This document shows, piece after piece, positions 1 through 6,873 of a DNA stretch of 36,994 nucleotides. The notes below the pieces were generated by a model. It was given only the letters and a program-made list of their open reading frames with translations. It did not search any database and was not told the origin of the DNA. The position numbers were made by a program, and so were the translations under genes. Position 1 is the first letter of the stretch, and each line of letters begins with the position of its first letter. Source of the DNA: JAWXCH01 sp034440595 (GTDB lineage: Bacteria > Planctomycetota > Planctomycetia > Pirellulales > JALHPA01). The DNA lies in contig JAWXCH010000366.1 in NCBI GenBank assembly GCA_034440595.1, positions 1 to 36,994 of the forward strand, given 5' to 3'.

Positions 1-574
1 GTCCGATGTCCGATTCGCCCCGCGGTTCCGCTCGGTCGAGCATCGCACACAACTGGCTCAAATGCAGGGGCGTGCTCGCCGGCCGCAAGAACTGGCCGAC
101 GGCCTGGTCGAAGGTCGCCAGGCCGATGGCGTCTTGCTGCCGAATCACCAGGTACGCCATCGCCGCCGCCAGGTGCTGGGCATACGCCAGTTTGGACCAC
201 GCGGCCGAGTCCGAACGATAGGCCATCGATTCGCTGGTGTCGACGAGCAGATGACAGGTGAAGTTCGTTTCCTCATCGAACTGTTTGAGATAATACCGGT
301 CCGATTTTCCGAAGACTTTCCAGTCGACGTACCGCAGATCGTCGCCGGGAACGTAGTCGCGATGCTCGGCGAATTCGACGGAAAACCCATGATAGGGGCT
401 TTTGTGCCAGCCGGAGACGTAACCCTCGACGATCATGCGGGCCTTGAGTTCGAGGCCCTGCAGTTTCGACAGGACGGCCGGATCGAGAAATTTTCGCAGG
501 GCATCGGGCATGGAATGTTTCACCAACGAGCCGCGCACGAAGTCAGCGGCGATTTCAAAAATGGCCGCTGACAT
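1..574 (-). CDS. DUF58 domain protein, 3' end beyond the left edge
   Basis: The minus-strand translation from the ATG at 574 begins MSAAIFEIAADFVRG and continues without a stop to the window edge (about 191 residues). It contains the DUF58 signature: VPGDDLRYVDWKVFGKSD, then YYLKQFDEE, then LLVDTSESMAY, the start of a vWA-like fold with a DTSES MIDAS-type motif. DUF58 proteins usually sit beside a MoxR AAA+ ATPase and vWA membrane proteins and are thought to help in protein maturation or envelope assembly; the biochemical role is not established. The start is uncertain: a second in-frame ATG at 511 (MPDALRKFLDP) matches where many family members begin, and neither has a clear ribosome binding site. 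The first 20 codons lie inside a large quasi-palindrome (521-591). The C-terminal half is not in the window. Confidence 0.85.
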   Translation of the reverse strand, partial: MSAAIFEIAADFVRGSLVKHSMPDALRKFLDPAVLSKLQGLELKARMIVEGYVSGWHKSPYHGFSVEFAEHRDYVPGDDLRYVDWKVFGKSDRYYLKQFDEETNFTCHLLVDTSESMAYRSDSAAWSKLAYAQHLAAAMAYLVIRQQDAIGLATFDQAVGQFLRPASTPLHLSQLCAMLDRAEPRGESDIG

Positions 575-591
575 CGTGCGCGGCTCTGGTG
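521..591. repeat. Large quasi-palindrome at the DUF58 5' end
   Basis: The left arm 528-550 (GAGCCGCGCACGA, A, GTCAGCGGC) is the reverse complement of 564-586 (GCCGCTGAC, A, TCGTGCGCGGCTC), with one mismatch in 23 positions. Pairing resumes inward (552-555 with 559-562) and leaves only a three-base loop around 556-558. It also extends outward through CACCA/TGGTG apart from a two-base bulge. Total span is about 70 nt. Its position within the first codons of DUF58 and next to a truncated regulator is unusual. It could be a regulatory hairpin, a scar of an inverted duplication, or a fold-back sequencing/assembly artefact. Confidence 0.8.
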
Positions 592-596
592 CGGCG

Positions 597-660
597 CTAC
601 AACGCGCGTTCCTTGATCCATTTCGACAACGCCTTGAACTCCGCACGATTCGACCGTTCG
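597..660 (-). pseudogene. Possible C-terminal remnant of the gene upstream of DUF58
   Basis: On the minus strand, one frame reads NRAEFKALSKWIKERAL and stops at a TAG (597-599), 22 bp before the DUF58 ATG at 574. This looks like a genuine protein C-terminus rather than noise. Its spacing to DUF58 fits an operon partner, which in this family is most often a MoxR ATPase; that identity is a guess from context only. Upstream of about 660 the frame runs into the oppositely oriented BlaI coding sequence and loses any protein-like character. The gene therefore appears cut at the same place where blaI is cut. Confidence 0.3.
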
Positions 661-913
661 CACGCTGCTGCGGATCTTGGTGGAAAAGGGACATGTGATC
701 GCCGCCGATTCGCGCCCGGCCACGTATCGCCCGGCGGTCAAGCGGCAGAGCGTGCAGCGCAATGCGGCGCGCGACCTGGTGGCGCGGTTCTTTGGTGGCT
801 CGGCGGAAGAGTTGGTCATGCACCTGCTGGATGACGAGCGGCTGACACCGGAACAACTACAGAAATTAGAAGAAGCATATCGCGACAACTCATCCGAGGA
901 GGCAGGGGAATGA
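638..913 (+). pseudogene. BlaI/MecI-family transcriptional repressor, 5' half missing
   Basis: The frame contains the end of a BlaI winged helix (STVRTLLRILVEKGHV), the beta-wing (SRPATYRPAVKRQSV), and the dimerisation segment (ARDLVARFFGGSAEELVMHLLDDERLTPEQL). The family is normally about 120-130 residues with the recognition helix preceded by about 40 residues. Here an in-frame TGA at 635-637 lies only four codons before STVRTLL, and no upstream frame resembles the missing helices. An internal TTG at 677 cannot restore the DNA-binding domain. The stop overlaps the next gene's start (ATGA at 910), the usual blaI-blaR1 arrangement. In intact pairs BlaI represses the operon and is removed through BlaR1 signalling; this copy would not be expected to bind DNA. 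A chimeric assembly could also explain it. Confidence 0.75.
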
Positions 914-3900
914 ATATGAACAACATCGATTTTGTTGCGACCGCCTGGCTGCTGATTGATCTGGCTTGGAAATCGACCGTGCTGCTACTGCTGGCGGTCG
1001 GTATCGATCGCGCATTGCTGCGGAAGCGCCCGTTGATTGCCGACACGATGTGGTTCACGGTGCTGGCGGCGTTGCTGCTATTGGTGCCAGTTAGTTTGCT
1101 GACGCCGGCGGTGGTCGATTGGCGCGAGGCGATTTGGCCGACGACCACTGGAGTTGAACTGGCACAGGAGACTCTGCCAGTGCAGCAGCCTGAACCTGCA
1201 CCGACGGAGGACAACGCCGCGCTGTTGCCAGGCGAACAGGAGTTTGCTGATCCGGGTTTCGACCCGGCAGCGGAATCGGATGGCAATTTTGCAGATGCTG
1301 GTGTGCCCGTGCCGGTTGAAGCGGCGGCAATTGCGAGCGAAAACGAGACGACTGAACCTGCCTCCACAGGGTTCCAACTTACCAGTGACAGCGCAGGGGC
1401 AGCCGCTGTCGTTGTTCAAATAGCTGTAATGCTGCTGCTTCTGGTTCGCCTGTTCGGTTGTTACCGGCAGGCACGCGGGCTGGCCGCTGGCGCAGCACCG
1501 GTCACGCAAGCCACCTGGACAGAGCGAATGAGGCTGCATGCCGCACAGCTTCGCCTGCGCAAGCCAATTGTGCTGGCCGCATCTGAACGGGTTGCCGTAC
1601 CGACGGCCCTCGGTTGGCGGGTACCGACGATTCTGCTCCCGGCGAGCACGGTTGGCTCGGCCAAGCCGGCGGCGATCGATGCGATTCTACTGCATGAGCT
1701 AGTCCACATTGCCCGGCGGGACTACCTGCTGCAGATCGGTTGGAAGCTTTGTCAGTGTATCTATTGGTGGAACCCGTTGGTTTGGTACGGGGCACGTCGT
1801 GCGGCCGAACTGCGCGAGGTCATTACCGACGGGGTGTGTGTGACGATGCTCTCTGCTGAACAGGTCGTGCCCTCCTCGCGGGCTGACTACATCGGTGTGT
1901 TGCTGGGTGCGGCCAAGGGACTGAGCGCACGGCAGGTGCCGACATTGGTCGTACCGATGGCGCGCACGTCGCAACTGCAACGCCGACTGGAGTTCATACG
2001 GAATCTTTCCGTGCGCATGCCACTCGCCGGGCAGCGCATTCGGCGTGGGTTGTTGTTCGTGGGGTTGGTGGTGTTGGCTGCGGTGGGAATTGTGCAGGCG
2101 GTGGACGTGCCGAAGGGGGAAGAACCCAAAGACATCGCCTTTGCTCCCCCGGAATTGAAGTACCTCGAGTGGCAATGGCCAATCACTGAGTACGCGAATA
2201 CTACTTCGCCGTACCGCATGTATTGGGATCGCACCGGAAACACACTGACCGAAGAGGAGTACGCTAAGGCGGATCTAAAGAAAACCATAGCCACCCCTAT
2301 CAGTCATTCAGCAGACTATTTACGCCCCCTGAAGTTTTTCTACAAGACCGCCATTCCTTGTGAGCCTGGCACGATTACCACAAAGGCGATTGTGGGTGGG
2401 AAACCATTGGGAAACGATGGTTCCAGAAAATGGGACGACGGACTCTACCAGTGTGATGTGAAACCATTGAAAAGTGATCTATCTGCTTGGCCAGAAAAAA
2501 TATCGCTGGAGGTGACTTATCCGCGCGAGCTACCGCAGGTCTTTCACACCATCGAAAAAATCACCGATGCACCGGTTCAAGTTGCGCCAGGGGCAACCGT
2601 TTATCTGGAACCTGAGCAGGCCATTAAGAATGATCCAAGCTTAGATCCCAAGAGCAAACCGATGGGGCCTTGGCGGGATACGAAGTTAATTGGGATTGTG
2701 CGAACAACGGGCAAGGCCGATGTGCCCACCAAGTATTCTCCCCGATTCGTACTAAAGTCGAGCGACGCGGTTTTGGCTAGCTTTTCCGATATGCAATCGA
2801 ATCAAAAGACTGGCGAGACGATTTGCTGGCTCTATTGTAAGCCGATTGCGGCAGACGACATCGCCAAAGTCGAAATCCTCCGTCAACGATTCGACAAGAA
2901 GATTCTCAAAGACATCCCCCTCCGCGTGCAAGACCTGCCGGAGTCGGAACGGCCGAAGGAGGCAGCGGAGAAGGCAGCAGACGGCGCAGCCATCGCCCCG
3001 CCCGAGTTGCTGTATCTGGGTTGGCAGCGGCAGGAGGAACCACACGGTCAGGTCGGTTTTCCGTCGCGGGTTTGGGATCGGCAGGGCGGAGCGGTTACCG
3101 AAGAAGAGTTCAACAATTCAGGGCTGAAAAGTGCTGACATTACGATGATCGGCAGGCGTCCCGATCAACTGATCCCGCTACGGCTATTTTTTAGGAATCA
3201 AACGCCCCCAAATGTCAAATCCTTCGTGGCCACAGTGATTGCGGCAGATGGGACACCACATCCAGGTGGTAATTGGGCCAGCAATATCAAAGAAAATGGA
3301 CGTGACACGCCACTCGCCGTCTCATATGTGTGCCCGAATCGCAAAACACTTTCCGCCTGGCCAGAGAAGATTAATCTTGAGGTGCGGTACCAAATTGAAG
3401 ATTGGACCGCCGTGCGAGAGTTGACCGAGATACCCAAGGATCCGGTGGAAGTGGCCGATGGTATCACTTGGTATTTGGATGCCGAAATGGCAAAGAAGTA
3501 TGCGCAGTCGGGTGCGCATGAGGGTGTGTTTCCGCAAAAGCCGTTAGTGGAAAATGGCGTCTCGTCAGTCCTGAAAATGACGGCATCGGCTGCTGCTGGT
3601 GGCAAGCCATCCGCCCCAGCAACAGATGGCCAACCTAACGCAATGCCTCATTTCGATAAGACGGAATATCGCGCTCGGGTTTTCCGGAAAGATGGGAGCG
3701 AGGTGAAAGTGAATCTAGCCATGGGAATTGATGACGCTCAAAGAGTCCCTTGGACCTACCGGATTTCAGAACCGATTGCTGGACCGGAAGAGATCGACCG
3801 GGTGGTGTTCGAGAGACAACGATCACGTAAGTCGATCATCAAAGACATCCCCCTCCGCGTGCAAGACCTGCCGGAGTCGGAACGGCCCAAGGGAGCAGCG

Positions 3901-6228
3901 GTTTCGGAGAAGGCACCAGACGGCGCAGCCATCGCCCCGCCGGAGTCGGAACGGCCGAAGGAGGCAGAATTCAAACCCGTTTCGGCGGTGATTACCAGAG
4001 TTCTTCCAATTGAGGACCGTCGAGAGATCGCAGTTGACAATGCGGCGGATGCGCAGAAGCTAACGGCATTTTTCCCGGGAATTGGAGAACGACGGAAAAG
4101 TGACAAGCGGTTCAAATGGGTCACCGAGTTAGAAATCCGTTTTAAGGATGACGCGAAAAAAGAGCACGCTGTCGACGTCGACCTCCGCGGCGATTTATGG
4201 CGAGAAGGTAACGGCGATTGGCCGATTGAGAACCCCGCGGATCTAAAAAAGCTTCTCGACGAACTGGAGAAGAAGTACGCCAATGCAACCAAAAAGGTAA
4301 CGGGCGAAGGGCAATCGCCAGATGCAACAAAAGCGTTCGCAGTACCGAAAGGCGACAAACCACCATCTGCCGATGCCCGTACGGCAAAAGGTACTCCATC
4401 GCCAGCGCCGTCTAAGCCTACCGACATGAATCCAGCACTAAACGAACGACAGAAAATGATCGCCGCGCATTCGGACCACTCCAAAGCGGTAATTACCGTT
4501 GAGCCAGACAAACCGGAGTACTTTCTGGGCGAGAATGTGCTGCTGCACTGGAACATTCGCAACGATGGCGAAAAACCGTTCTGGTACTCCATCGGTGGCG
4601 ATGGCCGAACCCCCTACGCGAATCGCGCGATTCGGTTCAAGATTGAAATGACCGACGAAAAAGGAAACGCCGGAGTCGATCCCTATCCGAATCCAGGGAA
4701 TCACGGAGGGCACGGCATGGATGGCCTCATGCAGCCAAAGGGAGAATACGCTGACGACATTCAACTCATGCGGTATCGAGAGGTCACCACGCCCGGCGAA
4801 TACACGATCAAGGTCTATCACGATCTTGACTGGGAGAAGCATGCTTTCAGGCGTAAGTACGAATTGAGGGAGTCCAGCAATATTCCACCCGAGCCACGCC
4901 AGGGACCGGTTGTGACTACGAAGATTCGCTTGAAAATGCCGACTGCCGAGCAAGCGCGAGAAGTCGTAGAAGCGATGATGAAGCTTCCCAAGGATGGAAG
5001 CCGCTCGATGGGAAAAAAGGGGGCCGCCTATGCTGACTTTGAACTGCTTCGCTACCCCGTCTATCTGCCGATTGCGAAGGAATTGGTCGCAAAAGGAGAC
5101 ATGCGTGGGCTGGACATGCTCGGACGAATGGCATTTCCCGAGGCCACCACTGCGCTGATTGAGCTGATGAGTCAGCAAGACCCCGTCATTGCCGGGAAGG
5201 CCGCTGATCTGGTCTTCGCTCGAGCGCCGATTCCTCCCGGTTACGGGCCTTCGAGTCGCACGTATCTGGCCGATCGATCGTGGAACGATGACTTGAAAAA
5301 GTCCGTTATGACGCAGGCCTGGAAGCTACTCAACGGAAACAACGGCAAGGGAATCTCTCGTGGTGCCAGAGTTGTTCAATCGCTCGGTACAGCAGACGAC
5401 TTTCCGGTGTTCGTTGAAGCGATGGACAAAGTACTGGAAAAGTACAAAGACAACGAGGTGGATCAGCGTGCGTATCTTCGCCCGGTCAGCCCTACGAATT
5501 CAGTGGTTAGCGCGGCAGAGATTCTATTGAAGAGAACTGCACCGACAGAAATACCTTTGCCAGCGACGCCCGGGGGTGCCGTGATCTGGCTGTTGAAATT
5601 GGGGAGCGATGAAAAATTCCGCCCGGCAGGCTGGCGCGAAACGGCGCGCGGGCTGATCGAACATGAGATTCCTTATATCCGTGAGTTGGCGTTGCTGAAT
5701 CAGCCGTTACCACTGGACGATGCCACCACAGCCGCCGTCATCCGGGCGATCAGGAGTGATTATCCACCAGTGCAGGGTGCGGCCTGCGACTTGGCCGCAA
5801 AAGCAAAGTTGAAGGAGTTTGGACCGGCGGTATTGCAAGTTGTAGGGAGCACCAAGAATCAGTGGGTGTTGGATGCGGCGTTCCGTGCCGCCGATGCGTG
5901 TGGCGTTGAAAAAGATCGTCCGCTGGAGATTCTCGCGCGTCGACTGACAACCAATGAAAAAGACTGGAACACGCTCATACTCAGACAGCTTGTTGACGGA
6001 TCGATCAAATCAAATGGCGGCTACACGCCGGATGTCCAGAACTGGGGAGCCATTGTGGGAGGAATTCGCACTGCCTGGCTGAAGTTCATCTCCGCCAATC
6101 GGGAAGACCTGCGCGCCGGCAGGCTGGTAGAAATCGACTCGCCAGCACTTTCGCTAAAGATGTTTCCGGACGGCTATGAATTACATCAGAATGGAAAACC
6201 AAGCTGGCCAGTGAAGTCTGCGCCGTAG
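910..6228 (+). CDS. BlaR1-like M56 membrane peptidase with giant duplicated C-terminal extension
   Basis: The 1,772-residue protein starts at ATG 910, seven bases after GAGGAGG (896-902). Membrane segments lie near residues 15-35, 45-65, 163-183 and 378-396. The M56 zinc-peptidase motif is H262-E263-L-V-H266, followed by WWNPLVWY and a conserved E in RRAAELREVITD. After the last membrane segment, where BlaR1 has a penicillin-binding sensor, this protein instead has: two copies of a domain of about 290 residues (near 408-692 and 693-1000; both begin APPEL and contain WDR, TEEE and SAWPEKI); a third, truncated APPE copy; a lysine/proline-rich linker; a beta-sandwich-like domain (near 1178-1330); and a helical HEAT-like region (near 1390-1700). 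No sensor transpeptidase motif is visible. It probably senses an envelope signal and cleaves a cytoplasmic target. The cognate repressor upstream is truncated. Confidence 0.85.
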   Translation: MNMNNIDFVATAWLLIDLAWKSTVLLLLAVGIDRALLRKRPLIADTMWFTVLAALLLLVPVSLLTPAVVDWREAIWPTTTGVELAQETLPVQQPEPAPTEDNAALLPGEQEFADPGFDPAAESDGNFADAGVPVPVEAAAIASENETTEPASTGFQLTSDSAGAAAVVVQIAVMLLLLVRLFGCYRQARGLAAGAAPVTQATWTERMRLHAAQLRLRKPIVLAASERVAVPTALGWRVPTILLPASTVGSAKPAAIDAILLHELVHIARRDYLLQIGWKLCQCIYWWNPLVWYGARRAAELREVITDGVCVTMLSAEQVVPSSRADYIGVLLGAAKGLSARQVPTLVVPMARTSQLQRRLEFIRNLSVRMPLAGQRIRRGLLFVGLVVLAAVGIVQAVDVPKGEEPKDIAFAPPELKYLEWQWPITEYANTTSPYRMYWDRTGNTLTEEEYAKADLKKTIATPISHSADYLRPLKFFYKTAIPCEPGTITTKAIVGGKPLGNDGSRKWDDGLYQCDVKPLKSDLSAWPEKISLEVTYPRELPQVFHTIEKITDAPVQVAPGATVYLEPEQAIKNDPSLDPKSKPMGPWRDTKLIGIVRTTGKADVPTKYSPRFVLKSSDAVLASFSDMQSNQKTGETICWLYCKPIAADDIAKVEILRQRFDKKILKDIPLRVQDLPESERPKEAAEKAADGAAIAPPELLYLGWQRQEEPHGQVGFPSRVWDRQGGAVTEEEFNNSGLKSADITMIGRRPDQLIPLRLFFRNQTPPNVKSFVATVIAADGTPHPGGNWASNIKENGRDTPLAVSYVCPNRKTLSAWPEKINLEVRYQIEDWTAVRELTEIPKDPVEVADGITWYLDAEMAKKYAQSGAHEGVFPQKPLVENGVSSVLKMTASAAAGGKPSAPATDGQPNAMPHFDKTEYRARVFRKDGSEVKVNLAMGIDDAQRVPWTYRISEPIAGPEEIDRVVFERQRSRKSIIKDIPLRVQDLPESERPKGAAVSEKAPDGAAIAPPESERPKEAEFKPVSAVITRVLPIEDRREIAVDNAADAQKLTAFFPGIGERRKSDKRFKWVTELEIRFKDDAKKEHAVDVDLRGDLWREGNGDWPIENPADLKKLLDELEKKYANATKKVTGEGQSPDATKAFAVPKGDKPPSADARTAKGTPSPAPSKPTDMNPALNERQKMIAAHSDHSKAVITVEPDKPEYFLGENVLLHWNIRNDGEKPFWYSIGGDGRTPYANRAIRFKIEMTDEKGNAGVDPYPNPGNHGGHGMDGLMQPKGEYADDIQLMRYREVTTPGEYTIKVYHDLDWEKHAFRRKYELRESSNIPPEPRQGPVVTTKIRLKMPTAEQAREVVEAMMKLPKDGSRSMGKKGAAYADFELLRYPVYLPIAKELVAKGDMRGLDMLGRMAFPEATTALIELMSQQDPVIAGKAADLVFARAPIPPGYGPSSRTYLADRSWNDDLKKSVMTQAWKLLNGNNGKGISRGARVVQSLGTADDFPVFVEAMDKVLEKYKDNEVDQRAYLRPVSPTNSVVSAAEILLKRTAPTEIPLPATPGGAVIWLLKLGSDEKFRPAGWRETARGLIEHEIPYIRELALLNQPLPLDDATTAAVIRAIRSDYPPVQGAACDLAAKAKLKEFGPAVLQVVGSTKNQWVLDAAFRAADACGVEKDRPLEILARRLTTNEKDWNTLILRQLVDGSIKSNGGYTPDVQNWGAIVGGIRTAWLKFISANREDLRAGRLVEIDSPALSLKMFPDGYELHQNGKPSWPVKSAP
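2908..3967 (+). repeat. Direct repeats inside the BlaR1-like gene
   Basis: The 47 bases at 2908-2954 recur identically at 3841-3887 (encoding KDIPLRVQDLPESERP). The last 28 of the following block (CCGGAGTCGGAACGG onward, 2938-2965) recur a third time at 3940-3967. The copies flank the second extracytoplasmic domain, so the domain probably spread by recent tandem duplication followed by partial deletion of a third unit. The nucleotide identity is much higher than the protein identity between the two domains, suggesting ongoing recombination or gene conversion at the linker. Confidence 0.85.
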
Positions 6229-6312
6229 TGCGCCCACGTAGCCGGCGCGCTCGAGCGTGCCGTTTAGCTTTGTCGAGAGATGACGGTGATGGTGAGAGTT
6301 GGCGCGTAATTC

Positions 6313-6427
6313 GACGCGCTCCGCTGCGCGTCGCGGCTAACACGAGCGCAGCGCGTGGTCTGGTTCGTGCCGTTTGCGTAGATATTGCGTCAACCGCAGG
6401 TCACACTGGCAGAGCCAGTGGCACACA
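6313..6427. repeat. Short hairpin repeats after the BlaR1-like gene
   Basis: Two small inverted repeats sit here. One is GACGCGC-TCCGCT-GCGCGTC at 6313-6332, followed by GCGGCTAACACGAG. The other is CACTGGC-AGA-GCCAGTG at 6404-6420, followed by GCACACAA. Both occur again at 6744-6775 and 6831-6853, so a unit of about 90-110 nt seems to be present twice on either side of the small lysine-rich ORF. Confidence 0.75.
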
Positions 6428-6463
6428 ATAACGTGTTGAACACTGCGTGAGGAGTACTCTTCG

Positions 6464-6562
6464 CTAGTTCTTCGCAGTCGACTTGACTGGCGGCAGCTTG
6501 GCGTCCTTCTTTGGCTTCTTGTTCTTCTTGTCGTTCTTCTGGCTGTTGTTACCTTTACCCAT
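6464..6562 (-). CDS. Small lysine-rich protein, 32 residues
   Basis: The minus-strand ATG at 6562 is preceded by AGGAG about eight bases upstream. It opens a 32-codon ORF starting MGKGNNSQKNDKK and ending KSTAKN before TAG. The product is extremely basic (about a third Lys), hydrophilic, and without any hydrophobic segment. Its beginning resembles short 'MGKGNNSQK'-type hypothetical proteins known from several Gram-negative groups; that recollection is not verified here. Function is unknown; a nucleic-acid- or ribosome-associated role would fit the charge. The strong ribosome binding site and isolated position between repeat units argue that it is real. The alternative is a chance ORF. Confidence 0.6.
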   Translation of the reverse strand: MGKGNNSQKNDKKNKKPKKDAKLPPVKSTAKN

Positions 6563-6873
6563 GATCGTGCTCCTGATTGAATTTTCGTTTTGCTGGTGGC
6601 ACCAGGCAGTGCCTGAGTGACATCAATATAACATAAGCGAGGAAAATTTAGAATCGCCAGATGGACACTCGCTTCGCGAGAGAGAGTAGAGCATGAGAAA
6701 GTTGAACAGTAGAGCATGAAAAACATCGCCGTTTTGCGAGTTAACGCGCTCCGCTGCGCGTCGCGGCTAACACGAGTACATGCGTTCTGTCGTTCGGACC
6801 GTCTAGTGAGACTGCTTCAATTCTGGTTCTCACTGGCGGAGCCAGTGGCACACGTCCGCTAACATCGCTACTC
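6563..6873. repeat. Non-coding stretch with hairpin repeats
   Basis: About 310 bases without a convincing gene. It carries CTCGC-TTC-GCGAG near 6668-6680, a second copy of the ACGCGC-TCCGCT-GCGCGT element with the GCGGCTAACACGAG tail (6744-6775), and CACTGGC-GGA-GCCAGTG followed by GCACAC (6831-6853). The last element lies about 20 bases beyond the stop of the minus-strand gene at 6874 and could act as its transcript end, although no T-run follows. Confidence 0.65.

Noticed and set aside
62..571. Plus-strand 169-residue open frame over the DUF58 gene
   Set aside because: It is the antisense shadow of a recognisable DUF58 sequence and has no family features of its own.
3756..4592. 278-residue minus-strand frame inside the BlaR1-like gene
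   Set aside because: Ser/Arg-rich antisense translation; the plus strand has a continuous, domain-bearing frame.
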